This document shows, in pieces, positions 7,976 to 17,501 of a DNA stretch of 25,164 bases. The notes beneath the pieces are model-generated. The model saw only the letters and a list, made by a program, of their open reading frames with translations, searched no databases and was not told where the DNA came from. Numbering within the stretch: position 1 is the stretch's first letter; each line of letters opens with the position of its first letter. Both the position numbers and the translations under genes were made by a program. Origin of the DNA: CANHVK01 sp046304235 (GTDB lineage: Bacteria > Bacteroidota > Bacteroidia > Flavobacteriales_D > Crocinitomicaceae); contig JBKCEW010000141.1 of assembly GCA_046304235.1 (NCBI GenBank), forward strand, positions 1 to 25,164, written 5' to 3'.

Positions 7976-9436
7976 ATGAATTCAATGATAGTAGCCTCTG
8001 TGCTCGTTTGTTATTTTTTAGTTTTGATTTTGATAGCGTATTTCACGTCACGTAAAGCAGATTCAGAATCCTTTTTCTCGGGAAACAAACAAAGTTCATG
8101 GTATTTAGTTGCTTTTGGAATGATTGGTACTTCATTGTCTGGTGTGACTTTTATTTCAGTTCCAGGGGCAGTCGGTGGAGGTGGTTGGCATTATTATCAA
8201 TTAGTACTAGGTTTTTTCATCGGATATTTTGTTGTTGCGTATGTATTATTGCCTCTTTATTACAAATATAACCTCACTTCGATTTACCGTTATTTAGAAT
8301 TTCGTCTTGGATTTCAAGCGTATAAATGGGGAGCAGGGTACTTTATTTTATCAAGAACGCTAGGTGCTGTTGTTCGTTTGTATCTGGTTATTAACGTACT
8401 ACAATTATTTGTTTTTGATGAGTTGGGAATTCCATTTTGGTTGACAACCGTTTTAATTATGACGATGATTGTGTTGTACACGTTGAAAGGAGGAGTGAAA
8501 ACCATTGTATGGACAGATACACTACAAACCGTTTTTATGTTGTTAGCCTTGGTTGTATGTATTTTCTCTATACAAAGCAATTTAGGATGGGATTGGGGCA
8601 CGATTTGGACAGAAATGAAATCCAATAAATTAACTGAAGTGTGGGCGTTTGATGGGTTGAAAAAAGATTATTTCTTAAAACACGTACTAGGTGGTGCCTT
8701 TATTACAATTACGATGACTGGATTAGACCAAGAAATGATGCAGAAAAATATCAGTGTTAAGAATTTGAAAGATGCACAAAAAAATATGGTTTCATTTTCA
8801 GTGGTATTATTATTTGTGAATCTATTATTCTTATTTTTGGGAGGAATGCTTTACATTTTTGCGAAACAAAATGGGTGGCAATATCAACCAGATGATATGT
8901 TTCCTGCAATCGTTCAAAATCATTTACCTCAAGGAATTTTTATCATTTTCATTATTGGTTTGATTTCAGCTTTATTTCCATCTGTTGATGGTGCAATAAC
9001 CGCATTGACTTCTTCTTTCTGTATTGATATTCTTGGTTTTCAACGTAGAGATGACTTAGATGAGAAAAAACGAGTGCGAATTCGTCAAATAGTGCATTTG
9101 AGTTTTGCGGTGTTGTTTTTATTATTAGTGTTTTATTTCAAATGGAAAAACGATAAAAGTATAATCAATTTGATTTTTGTTATCGCAGGATACACATATG
9201 GACCCTTATTAGGTTTATTTAGTTTTGGGATTTTAACTAAAAGATCAATTAAAGAAAAAGTAGTTCCATTTGTTTGTATTCTTTCTCCGCTTTTTTGTTA
9301 TTTATTAGATAAAAATTCAGAAAAAATATTTTCGGGTTATCTATTTGGTAACGAAATGTTGATTTTAAATGGATTAATCACTTTTGTCTTATTATTTATA
9401 ACAAGTAGAAAAAATGAGAATACTATTGTCGGATAA
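7976..9436 (+). CDS. Sodium:solute symporter family (SSF) transporter
   Basis: 486 residues from the ATG at 7976; a TTG at 7967 would add three residues without benefit. About 12-13 hydrophobic segments span the protein, starting with MIVASVLVCYFLVLILIAYF. The stretches SSWYLVAFGMIGTSLSGVTF and FISVPGAVGGGGW, and the later LTGLDQ-like ITMTGLDQEMMQKN, match the SSF/SLC5 core, where sodium ions and the solute bind around TM1, TM2 and TM8. The substrate cannot be read from sequence; SSF members take up sugars, amino acids, nucleosides or sialic acid. The last 23 nt overlap the start of the GlmU-like gene, so the two are coupled. No typical sugar-binding partner is adjacent. Confidence 0.93.
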   Translation: MNSMIVASVLVCYFLVLILIAYFTSRKADSESFFSGNKQSSWYLVAFGMIGTSLSGVTFISVPGAVGGGGWHYYQLVLGFFIGYFVVAYVLLPLYYKYNLTSIYRYLEFRLGFQAYKWGAGYFILSRTLGAVVRLYLVINVLQLFVFDELGIPFWLTTVLIMTMIVLYTLKGGVKTIVWTDTLQTVFMLLALVVCIFSIQSNLGWDWGTIWTEMKSNKLTEVWAFDGLKKDYFLKHVLGGAFITITMTGLDQEMMQKNISVKNLKDAQKNMVSFSVVLLFVNLLFLFLGGMLYIFAKQNGWQYQPDDMFPAIVQNHLPQGIFIIFIIGLISALFPSVDGAITALTSSFCIDILGFQRRDDLDEKKRVRIRQIVHLSFAVLFLLLVFYFKWKNDKSIINLIFVIAGYTYGPLLGLFSFGILTKRSIKEKVVPFVCILSPLFCYLLDKNSEKIFSGYLFGNEMLILNGLITFVLLFITSRKNENTIVG

Positions 9437-10559
9437 TGGGTTGCATTTACGCTTTGCACCTTTAACATTAACTCGTCCTGTTGGAAATTTACGCATAGGT
9501 ATTTTAACAAATGATGAACGTTGGAAACAATTTGTACCTGATGCTGAAATTTTCTTTGAAACAGAAAGTTATTTACAAAATAAATTTCAAGGAACGGATA
9601 AATGGGATGTTAAAATAAATGCAAATGTAATTCCAAATCAAGAGCTTGTAAGCCAAATTCAATCGCTAAAAAAGAATACAAGACTTTTAATAAATGGTGT
9701 TTCTATTGCGGAAAAAGGGAATGCGATTAAGGATGAGGTTGAATTTAACGGCGAAGCTCCTTTAATATTAAATCAACGCTGGGATTTGTATCAACAAAAT
9801 AGTCAGGTTTTAAAGTCAGATTTTGATCTATTAACTATAGGTAGAAAATCACAAAAGTTATCATCTTCAAATACAATTATAGGTGATGCTTCACTTATTT
9901 TTTTAGAAGAAGGATCAAGTGTAGAAGCTTGTATTTTAAATACAACTAATGGACCTATTTATGTTGGTGTAAATGCTGAAATTATGGAGGGATCGGTTGT
10001 GCGAGGTCCATTGGCGTTGTGTGAATCTGCAGGATTGAAATTAGGAACTAAAGTGTATGGTCCTACCACCTTAGGTCCACATTGTAAGGTAGGAGGGGAG
10101 GTGAATAATGTTATTTTTCAAGCCTATTCAAACAAAGGTCACGACGGTTTTATTGGTAATGCTGTAATCGGTGAATGGTGTAATTTAGGTGCGGATACAA
10201 ACTCCTCTAACTTGAAGAATAACTATTCAAATGTGAAAGCGTATTCTTATGAAACCGATCAAATGGAAAGTACTGATGTTCAATTTATGGGATTAATGAT
10301 GGGGGATCACAGCAAGTGTGGGATTAATACGATGTTCAATACAGCAACCGTAGTTGGTGTTTCTGCAAATATTTATGGAGGAGATTTTCCTTCTAAAAAA
10401 ATCGATTCATTTTCTTGGGGTGGTCCAAATCATAGAGTAGTTGATTTTCAGCTTGAGAAGGCTATTGAGGCTGCAAAAGCAATGATGGAAAGAAGAAACG
10501 TTCCGTTTACAGATGCAGATAAAGAAATCTTTGAATATTTAAGTCAACATAATCGTTAA
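9414..10559 (+). CDS. Bacteroidota-type GlmU-like sugar nucleotidyltransferase/acyltransferase
   Basis: 381 residues. The N-terminus has LSDNGLHLRFAPLTLTRPVG and LRIGILTNDERW (5-37), the signature of the variant GlmU family found in Bacteroidota (alt_bact_glmU, NTP_transf_4 type), which lacks the usual LAAGxGTRM start of GlmU. Residues about 153-325 form a left-handed parallel beta-helix of hexapeptide repeats (IIGDASLIFLEEGSSVEA, IYVGVNAEIMEGSVVRGPL, CKVGGEV, VIGEWCNLGADT), the fold of acyltransferases. The inferred role is making UDP-N-acetylglucosamine (acetylation of glucosamine-1-phosphate, then uridylyl transfer) for cell-wall and lipid A precursors. It overlaps the symporter by 23 nt. 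The family is clear; the exact reaction rests on family knowledge. Confidence 0.85.
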   Translation: MRILLSDNGLHLRFAPLTLTRPVGNLRIGILTNDERWKQFVPDAEIFFETESYLQNKFQGTDKWDVKINANVIPNQELVSQIQSLKKNTRLLINGVSIAEKGNAIKDEVEFNGEAPLILNQRWDLYQQNSQVLKSDFDLLTIGRKSQKLSSSNTIIGDASLIFLEEGSSVEACILNTTNGPIYVGVNAEIMEGSVVRGPLALCESAGLKLGTKVYGPTTLGPHCKVGGEVNNVIFQAYSNKGHDGFIGNAVIGEWCNLGADTNSSNLKNNYSNVKAYSYETDQMESTDVQFMGLMMGDHSKCGINTMFNTATVVGVSANIYGGDFPSKKIDSFSWGGPNHRVVDFQLEKAIEAAKAMMERRNVPFTDADKEIFEYLSQHNR

Positions 10560-10605
10560 CGTATTTTAACCCTAAAAAACTAATCAATTCTCTATATTCG
10601 TTTGA

Positions 10606-12447
10606 ATGAAGTCACTTATCGAATTATATAAACAAACATTTAAGTACAAATTCGTTGCCATCATGGTGATCGTTTCAAATTTGATGTTTGTTATTTTCAA
10701 CTTATTGTCTCTTGTTCTTTTTATCCCCGTACTACAGTTGATTTTCCCAAAAAACAAAGACGAAATTAACTGGATTAAAGAACCAATATTCAATGGAGGA
10801 TTTCTTGATTTTTTTAAATATTGTTCAAAATGGTATGAGTACACTATGCAACAAATGGTGTTGAAAGATCCAAAAGAAGCTCTCTTTTTTGTTTGTATTT
10901 CGGTAGTTTCAGCTTTCTTTCTTAAAAACGTTTTTAGATATTTAGCTATTTATTTTCAATCATTTCTGAGAATGTCAGTAGTACGTGATGTACGTGATAA
11001 TTTATTCCGTAAAGCATTACGTCTTCCGCTTTCTTTTTACACGGAAGAAAGAAAAGGAGATATCATGGCAAGAATGAATAGTGATGTGAATGAGATTGAA
11101 GTTGCAGTAGTTTGTTTGTTAGAATTGATTTTTCGTGAACCGATTGCTATAATTATCAATTTGGTAGTGTTAATTTATTGGAGTCCATCTCTGACCTTGT
11201 TTTCGTTGATTTTACTACCAATTTCAGCTTTAATTATTTCTAGAATAGGTAAAAGTTTAAAGAAAACTGCCAAAGAAGGGCAAGAACAAATGGGGGTGTT
11301 ATTTTCTTCTTTAGAAGAGAACTTAACTGGAATTAGAATTATCAAAGGGTTTAATGCTACAAAATATGTTGAGGAAACGTTTCGTAAAATCAATTTAAGA
11401 CACCAACAATTAATCACATTGACTTTCAGAAAAAAAGATCTATCATCTCCCTTAAATGAATTTTTAGGATCTGTAGTTTTAGTATGTATTGTTTGGTTCG
11501 GTGGTTCCATGATTTTAGATTCAAGGGAAAATGCAAGTTTAACTGGGGAAGAGTTTTTAACTTTTATCATCGTTTTTTCTCAGTTACTTAGACCGATTTC
11601 CGGTATTGCTTTTTGTATTTCCAATCTTAATAAAGCAAAAGTTTCTCAAGATCGAATTAATGAAATTTTGAATTTAGATGAGAAAATTTATGAGACTGAA
11701 AATCCAGTTAAACTAGAGAAAATTATTTCAGGAATTACCTATAAAAACATCAAGTTTAAATACAAAGATAAGTGGGTGTTAAACGATATTAATTTAGAAA
11801 TTCCTCAAGGAAAAACAATTGCTCTTGTAGGTGAATCGGGAAGTGGAAAATCAACTATAGCAGACCTTTTACCACGTTTTTATGATATTCAAGAAGGTGA
11901 GATTTTAATCAATGGAATCAATGTTAAAAATATTGGTTTAGAAGAATTAAGGAGTCATATTGGTATTGTTAGTCAAGAATCCATACTATTTAATGATTCG
12001 ATAAAAAACAATATTGCTTTTGGTCTTGAAAATGTTTCAGATGAAGCAATTATGGAAGCTGCAAAAATTGCGAATGCGCATGATTTTATTTCTAAATTAG
12101 ATCAAGGATATGATACTAATATAGGAGAAAGAGGAAACAAGCTGTCTGGAGGACAAAAACAACGAATTAGCATAGCAAGGGCTGTTTTACGTAATCCAGA
12201 AATATTGATTTTAGATGAAGCTACTTCAGCACTTGATACAGAGAGTGAAAAAACAGTTCAAGATGCGCTTGAAAAATTAATGAAAAATAGGACATCTTTA
12301 GTAATTGCACATCGTCTTAGTACTGTTAGGAATGCGGATAAAATAGTTGTGCTACAAAAAGGAAACATTGTTGAACAAGGAACTCACGAAGAATTATACG
12401 CACTAAATGGGGTGTATCATTCGTTATGTAGTTTACAAGGAGTGTAA
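10606..12447 (+). CDS. MsbA-like ABC exporter (fused membrane and ATPase domains)
   Basis: 613 residues, the half-transporter layout: a six-helix type-1 exporter domain (about 15-335, first helix about 16-42) and a C-terminal ATPase. The membrane part includes an elbow typical of the family, RLPLSFYTEERKGDIMARM (139-157). The ATPase has Walker A GESGSGKS (409-416), Q-loop Gln457, signature LSGGQ (513-517), Walker B ILILDE (533-538) and switch His569. All catalytic residues are intact. It would work as a homodimer in the inner membrane; lipid A or another lipid is the likeliest cargo by similarity to MsbA, but peptide and drug exporters look alike. The next gene starts 1 bp after its stop, so it is co-transcribed with the T9SS cargo gene. 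Confidence 0.92.
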   Translation: MKSLIELYKQTFKYKFVAIMVIVSNLMFVIFNLLSLVLFIPVLQLIFPKNKDEINWIKEPIFNGGFLDFFKYCSKWYEYTMQQMVLKDPKEALFFVCISVVSAFFLKNVFRYLAIYFQSFLRMSVVRDVRDNLFRKALRLPLSFYTEERKGDIMARMNSDVNEIEVAVVCLLELIFREPIAIIINLVVLIYWSPSLTLFSLILLPISALIISRIGKSLKKTAKEGQEQMGVLFSSLEENLTGIRIIKGFNATKYVEETFRKINLRHQQLITLTFRKKDLSSPLNEFLGSVVLVCIVWFGGSMILDSRENASLTGEEFLTFIIVFSQLLRPISGIAFCISNLNKAKVSQDRINEILNLDEKIYETENPVKLEKIISGITYKNIKFKYKDKWVLNDINLEIPQGKTIALVGESGSGKSTIADLLPRFYDIQEGEILINGINVKNIGLEELRSHIGIVSQESILFNDSIKNNIAFGLENVSDEAIMEAAKIANAHDFISKLDQGYDTNIGERGNKLSGGQKQRISIARAVLRNPEILILDEATSALDTESEKTVQDALEKLMKNRTSLVIAHRLSTVRNADKIVVLQKGNIVEQGTHEELYALNGVYHSLCSLQGV

Positions 12448-12448
12448 T

Positions 12449-14794
12449 ATGTATGTATTACTGAAAAATATTCAAAGAAGCTTATTTTTGAAACTATTTT
12501 TTAGTTTTACTTTTCTATTATTTTCTTTTTTTTCCATTAGTCAGTTGTCAATTTCTAAAAAATTCACACCTAGTGGAATTGTTAATCAGGTTCTGAAAGG
12601 AAAAGGGGTAGAGATTTCAAATGTTACCTTTCGAGGAGCTTCCAATGCTTTGGGTACTTTTACTGCTAATAATACGAATCTAGGTATAAAAGAAGGAATT
12701 ATTCTATCTACTGGAAGTATCTATAATGCCGTTGGTCCAAATAAAGAAGAAGATAAGTCAACTGATTTTGCTAAACCTGGTTACAATCTATTAGGTCCAA
12801 CTTCATTCGATGCTGCTATTTTGGAATTTGATTTTACACCCCAAGGTGATACGATTGAATTTCAATATGTTTTTGCTTCGGATGAGTACCCGGAATATGT
12901 TGATAAGGAATTTAATGATATTTTCGGTTTTTTTATTTCTGGTCCAGGTATTTCTGGAGTTAGAAACATAGCTATTCTACCTGATGGAAACACGGTGGCC
13001 ATTAATAATGTAAATCAGTTTAGAAATTCAAATTATTATATTTCAAACAATTTTGGTCAAACAATCGAGTATGATGGGTTTACTAAAGTTTTGACAGCCA
13101 GAGCTGTTGTTCAATGTGGTAAAACTTATCACCTTATTTTGGCGATTGCTGATATTCAAGATTATGTGTATGATTCTGCGATCTTTTTAAGTGCCAAAAG
13201 TTTATCAGTACCAACTAAATTTGAAATAAAGCAAACACTATCAAATTATTTTTTTGATGATGATAGTACTAAGATGCTTGAAAATTGTACATCGGCTAAT
13301 ATTCAAATAAAAAGAGCTGCTCAGTTTATTAATCGAAATACAACACTGAACATTTCAATTGAGGGAAGTGCAATTGAAAATAAAGATTACTCAAAGACGA
13401 TACCTAAAACCATTAGTTTTAATTCAGGTGAATTAATCAAAGATATTTCATTCAACGCTCTGTATGACAAAGAAAAAGATACATTAGATTCATTAATTCT
13501 AATTTTTTCAGGACCAGAAATTTGTGAACCTATTCGTTTAAAATTTACTTTTCAAAGTATAGAACCACTAGATGTCAAACTACTAGATGATACAATACAT
13601 TGTGAAGATCAACCAATTTTTTTGAAACCAATAATAAATGGAGGTTTGATACCATATAATTTCGTTTGGTCAACAGGAAGTTTTCAAGATTCTATTCAAA
13701 TTTTACCCGATCAATCAACGAATTATAGTGTAACCGTAAACGATCAATGTTTTAAAACACCAATAACAGTTTCAAATACTGTTATTATCCCTTCTTACAT
13801 TCCATTGTCAATAAACACAATACCAGAGTTCACTGAAATTTGCCCATTTAAGCCAACCTATATTCCTGTAAGGCCAACCGATGGAGGAGGTAATTATACA
13901 TTTAAGTGGTTTAAAAATGATGAACTCTTTTTAGAAGCTAAAATTGATACTATAAAACCTGAAAAAACTTCAAATTATAAAGTTTTAGTTTCTGATCGAT
14001 GTGGAGATACTGTATCTACTAGTTTCAAATATACTGTAACAAGTCCACCTTTAATAACTAATTTATCTGGCGATTCTGTCATTTGTTATTTGGATTCAAG
14101 TTTAATTAAAATTCAAGCAACAGGTGGTTTTGGTAAATATTCATATAGATGGGAAAATCTAAATTCAAATGCTGATTTTGTCTATTCAAAAAATTTGTCA
14201 TCTAGTTGGGTATATGTAAATGTGGGAGACGAATGTAAGACTTTTGAAATTCGAGATAGTTTTTTTGTAAGAGTAATGCGACCTTTTGTAGATTTTGAAG
14301 TACAAGGAAATCCAGTGATAAATACCCCGATTTTTTTATTGAATAAGTCAAAAAATGTAACCAAATATAATTGGTTTGTAAATAAGGAATTTGTTTCGAA
14401 AGATTTCAATACATACGTAACATTGTCAGATTCTGCAAATCATGAATTTAGATTATTGGTAACAGATGAATTCGGTTGTAAAGGAGATACAACGATTTAT
14501 TTTCTGGTTTACAATACCCCAACGGTTTATATTCCAAATGCATTTACACCGGATAATAATTTATTCAATAATGTTTTTTATCCAGTATTAACTTCAATAA
14601 AATCAGTTGAATTTTATATCTATAATCGTTGGGGAGAATTAGTTTACCAAACGAATGAACTTCGTAAGTGCTTCTGGGATGGTACCCATAATGGTGAAAT
14701 ATGTCCAAATGGTATTTATATATACAAGTTAAAAACAATATCTGTCACCAACGAAAAGAAAGAATTTGTTGGTCATGTAAATCTTATTAAATAA
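12449..14794 (+). CDS. T9SS type-B surface protein: choice-of-anchor L, Ig-like repeats, PKD, CHU_C sorting domain
   Basis: 781 residues from the ATG at 12449, one base after the exporter stop. An ATG at 12407 would overlap that gene by 41 nt and put 14 residues before the signal peptide, so I reject it. A signal peptide covers 1-32 (hydrophobic run ending SFFSISQ). Residues about 40-245 form a choice-of-anchor L domain (GIILSTGSIYNAVGPN, FQYVFASDEYPEYV). Three Cys-bearing Ig-like modules follow, about 383-432, 463-516 and 544-594, each with a GG..Y.F.W core and ending in a D-x-C. A PKD-like module spans about 610-688. The last 90 residues (VYIPNAFTPDNNLFNNVF, YNRWGELVYQT, CPNGIYIYKLK) are the gliding-motility-associated C-terminal domain that directs type IX secretion. 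It is probably an adhesin; its ligand is unknown. Confidence 0.93.
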   Translation: MYVLLKNIQRSLFLKLFFSFTFLLFSFFSISQLSISKKFTPSGIVNQVLKGKGVEISNVTFRGASNALGTFTANNTNLGIKEGIILSTGSIYNAVGPNKEEDKSTDFAKPGYNLLGPTSFDAAILEFDFTPQGDTIEFQYVFASDEYPEYVDKEFNDIFGFFISGPGISGVRNIAILPDGNTVAINNVNQFRNSNYYISNNFGQTIEYDGFTKVLTARAVVQCGKTYHLILAIADIQDYVYDSAIFLSAKSLSVPTKFEIKQTLSNYFFDDDSTKMLENCTSANIQIKRAAQFINRNTTLNISIEGSAIENKDYSKTIPKTISFNSGELIKDISFNALYDKEKDTLDSLILIFSGPEICEPIRLKFTFQSIEPLDVKLLDDTIHCEDQPIFLKPIINGGLIPYNFVWSTGSFQDSIQILPDQSTNYSVTVNDQCFKTPITVSNTVIIPSYIPLSINTIPEFTEICPFKPTYIPVRPTDGGGNYTFKWFKNDELFLEAKIDTIKPEKTSNYKVLVSDRCGDTVSTSFKYTVTSPPLITNLSGDSVICYLDSSLIKIQATGGFGKYSYRWENLNSNADFVYSKNLSSSWVYVNVGDECKTFEIRDSFFVRVMRPFVDFEVQGNPVINTPIFLLNKSKNVTKYNWFVNKEFVSKDFNTYVTLSDSANHEFRLLVTDEFGCKGDTTIYFLVYNTPTVYIPNAFTPDNNLFNNVFYPVLTSIKSVEFYIYNRWGELVYQTNELRKCFWDGTHNGEICPNGIYIYKLKTISVTNEKKEFVGHVNLIK

Positions 14795-14805
14795 CTTATA
14801 ATAAT

Positions 14806-16359
14806 ATGATTAATAAAAAAACTGTTCTTATACTACTAGTTAGTTTTAATTTATTTGCTCAAAAAGACAAACAAATAAATTGGTATAATTCTACAAAAGG
14901 TTTAAAAACTGAAAAGGCCTATAAATTCTTAAAACAAAAGAATAAAAAAGGGGAAGAGGTCATAGTAGCTGTAATAGATTCTGGTATTGACATAAAGCAT
15001 GAAGACTTACAGGGTAAGATTTGGGTTAATACTAAAGAAATTCCTGATAACAAAATTGATGATGATGCTAATGGATACATTGATGATGTTAATGGTTGGA
15101 ATTTTTTAGGTAATTATAAAGGTGAAAATCAAGAGTATGCTCGATATGAAAAAGTTAGAATCTATTCTGAACTTAGAGATAAATATGAGCGTTTTGAAAA
15201 AAATCAAATTTCTGAAAGTCAAGAATTTAATTTTTATAATCAATTAAAAAAAGAAATTAATACGGAACGTTCTGAATATGAAAACTACAAGTCCCAAACA
15301 AAACAACTTTTACAAGCGATTAATTTCATACCAAATTATGTGAGTTTTAAACTTAACAACGCAAATTATACCATAAATGACTTAAAAAAATGGAACATAA
15401 CAGAAGAGGATGAAATTCAAATTAAAAACATCGCTATTTCTATTTTAACTGGAGAATTATCAGAAGAAATATTAAAAGAGCAACAAAAACAAATTGAGGA
15501 TGAATTGAATTATCATTTAAATCCAGATTATGATGATCGAAAATTGATAGGAGATAAAATAGATGATTTTAATGACATAAGCTACGGAAATAAGAATGTA
15601 GAAGGTCCTGATGCTCTTCATGGCACTCATGTTGCAGGTATAATTGGGGCAATACGTGGTAATCAATTAGGTGGTGATGGAGTTGCTGATAATGTTAAAA
15701 TAATGACTTTAAGGGCAGTTCCAAATGGTGATGAGCACGATAAAGATATTGCATTAGCAATTCGATATGCAGTTGATAATGGGGCAAAAATAATTAACAT
15801 GTCTTTTGGAAAATCATATTCTTCTTTTCAAAAGGAAGTCTATAAAGCAATGGCGTATGCCGACAGTTTGGATGTTCTATTAGTTCACGCTGCTGGAAAT
15901 GACCATAAAAATATAGATATAGAGTCAAATTTTCCAGCAGTAAATTACGAGTTTCAAACGAAATCTTTAAATTTATTAATAACTGTGGGAGCTTCTACAG
16001 AAAATAATCGAGGTCTGTTAGCTGCAGATTTTTCAAATTATGGAAAAAAATCAGTAGATATATTTGCTCCAGGACAAGATATCTTCAATACCATTCCTGA
16101 CAATAAATACAAAAAGCTTGATGGTACTTCAATGGCTGCTCCTATGGTTTCTGGTGTTGCTGCCTTAATTAAATCATATTATCCAAATCTATCTATGAAA
16201 AAAATTAAAGAGATAATTATAAAATCTGGGAAAGATTTTGGAAAAACGAAACAAAAAATACCAGGTGATTCCAATAAAGTTGATTTTTTAGAATTTTCAA
16301 AATCAGGGAAGATTGTAGATCTTTATAAATCGGTAAAAATGTGTGAAAGTGAATATTAA
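14806..16359 (+). CDS. S8 family subtilisin-like serine protease with a helical insertion
   Basis: 517 residues with a signal peptide (1-18, MINKKTVLILLVSFNLFA). The catalytic triad is complete: Asp58 in VAVIDSG, His272 in DALHGTHVAG and Ser442 in DGTSMAAP, with oxyanion Asn365 in HAAGND. The Asp and His are about 214 residues apart, where plain subtilisins have about 30-40. The extra stretch (about 104-265) is rich in Glu, Lys and Gln and looks mostly helical; similar insertions occur in Bacteroidota S8 enzymes. An acidic calcium-like loop DNKIDDDANGYIDD lies at 81-94. I see no T9SS sorting domain at the C-terminus, so it is probably periplasmic or reaches the outside another way. It starts 11 bp after the T9SS cargo gene; it may process surface proteins, but its substrate is unknown. 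Confidence 0.93.
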   Translation: MINKKTVLILLVSFNLFAQKDKQINWYNSTKGLKTEKAYKFLKQKNKKGEEVIVAVIDSGIDIKHEDLQGKIWVNTKEIPDNKIDDDANGYIDDVNGWNFLGNYKGENQEYARYEKVRIYSELRDKYERFEKNQISESQEFNFYNQLKKEINTERSEYENYKSQTKQLLQAINFIPNYVSFKLNNANYTINDLKKWNITEEDEIQIKNIAISILTGELSEEILKEQQKQIEDELNYHLNPDYDDRKLIGDKIDDFNDISYGNKNVEGPDALHGTHVAGIIGAIRGNQLGGDGVADNVKIMTLRAVPNGDEHDKDIALAIRYAVDNGAKIINMSFGKSYSSFQKEVYKAMAYADSLDVLLVHAAGNDHKNIDIESNFPAVNYEFQTKSLNLLITVGASTENNRGLLAADFSNYGKKSVDIFAPGQDIFNTIPDNKYKKLDGTSMAAPMVSGVAALIKSYYPNLSMKKIKEIIIKSGKDFGKTKQKIPGDSNKVDFLEFSKSGKIVDLYKSVKMCESEY

Positions 16360-16399
16360 AATATGTTTAATAAGCTTTTTACTATTAATTTTTTCTAAC

Positions 16400-16407
16400 T
16401 AAATTTG
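16400..16407 (+). promoter_or_regulatory. Candidate -7 promoter element for fba-accD
   Basis: TAAATTTG matches TAnnTTTG exactly and sits 16 nt before the fba ATG, giving a short leader. A -33 TTTG is missing; only a T-run lies at the right distance. Such matches are frequent by chance here. Confidence 0.35.
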
Positions 16408-16423
16408 CCAAAAAAATAAAGTT

Positions 16424-17494
16424 ATGAGTCATGGAATTAAGCCTGGTGTAGCAACCGGAGATGATGTTCAAAAAATATTTCAATTCGCTAAAGAAAAAGG
16501 GTTTGCTTTACCAGCTGTCAATGTAACAGGATCTTCAACTGTGAATGCAGTTATGGAGACTGCAGCAAAGCTTAATGCACCTGTAATTATTCAGTTTTCA
16601 AACGGAGGGGCTTTATTTAACGCGGGTAAATCATTAGACAATTCGAACGAAAAAGCAGCGATTGCAGGGGCTATCACTGGGGCCAAACATATTCATGCTC
16701 TTGCTGAATTATATGGTGCTACGGTAATTTTGCATACTGACCACGCTGCAATGAAATTATTGCCATGGATTGATGGTTTACTTGATGCATCTGAACAGTT
16801 TTACAAAGAAACTGGAAAGTCTTTGTATTCTTCACATATGATTGATTTATCTGAAGAGCCAATAACAGAAAATATCGAGATTTGTAAAAAATATCTTGAT
16901 AGAATGAGTAAAATTGGTATGACTTTAGAGATTGAATTAGGTATAACCGGAGGAGAAGAAGATGGTGTTGATAATTCAGATGTAGATAGCTCGAAATTAT
17001 ATACTCAACCTGAAGAGGTAGCATATGCATACGAAGAGTTAATGAAAATAAGCCCACGTTTCACAATTGCTGCTGCATTTGGAAATGTTCATGGGGTTTA
17101 TAAACCTGGTAATGTAAAATTGACTCCGAAAATTTTGAGAAATTCTCAAGAGTTTGTTCAACAAAAATTCAATACTGGACATAATCCAGTTGATTTTGTA
17201 TTTCATGGTGGTTCTGGTTCTACGTTAGAGGAAATTCGTGAAGCAATTGGTTATGGTGTTGTAAAAATGAATATTGATACTGATTTACAATTCGCTTATA
17301 CAGAAGGTACATTGAATTATGTATTGAAATACCAAGATTATTTGAAGACTCAAATAGGTAATCCTGAAGGTGACGAACTTCCAAATAAAAAATATTATGA
17401 CCCTAGAAAATGGGTTAGAGAGAGTGAATTAACTTTTGTGAAAAGATTAACACAATCTTTCGAAGATTTAAATAATGTAAATACTTTAGGATAA
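16424..17494 (+). CDS. fbaA: Class II fructose-bisphosphate aldolase
   Basis: 356 residues, the length of the FbaA subgroup of zinc-dependent aldolases that split fructose 1,6-bisphosphate into dihydroxyacetone phosphate and glyceraldehyde 3-phosphate in glycolysis and run in reverse in gluconeogenesis. HTDHAA (104-109) gives the catalytic Asp106 and zinc ligand His107. Glu171 in EIELGITGGEEDG, His223 in GNVHGVYKPGN and His261 in FHGGSGST complete the metal site, and KMNIDTDLQ (281-289) binds the phosphate. All are intact. It starts a two-gene unit with accD, 7 bp downstream. Confidence 0.98.
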   Translation: MSHGIKPGVATGDDVQKIFQFAKEKGFALPAVNVTGSSTVNAVMETAAKLNAPVIIQFSNGGALFNAGKSLDNSNEKAAIAGAITGAKHIHALAELYGATVILHTDHAAMKLLPWIDGLLDASEQFYKETGKSLYSSHMIDLSEEPITENIEICKKYLDRMSKIGMTLEIELGITGGEEDGVDNSDVDSSKLYTQPEEVAYAYEELMKISPRFTIAAAFGNVHGVYKPGNVKLTPKILRNSQEFVQQKFNTGHNPVDFVFHGGSGSTLEEIREAIGYGVVKMNIDTDLQFAYTEGTLNYVLKYQDYLKTQIGNPEGDELPNKKYYDPRKWVRESELTFVKRLTQSFEDLNNVNTLG

Positions 17495-17501
17495 GATTAG
17501 T

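Noticed and set aside
10586..10593. TATATTCG-like sequence just before the exporter gene
   Set aside because: Imperfect match and so close to the ATG that the transcript would be almost leaderless.
12407..12448. Upstream ATG extending the T9SS cargo gene by 14 residues
   Set aside because: It overlaps the exporter gene by 41 nt and moves the signal peptide away from the N-terminus.
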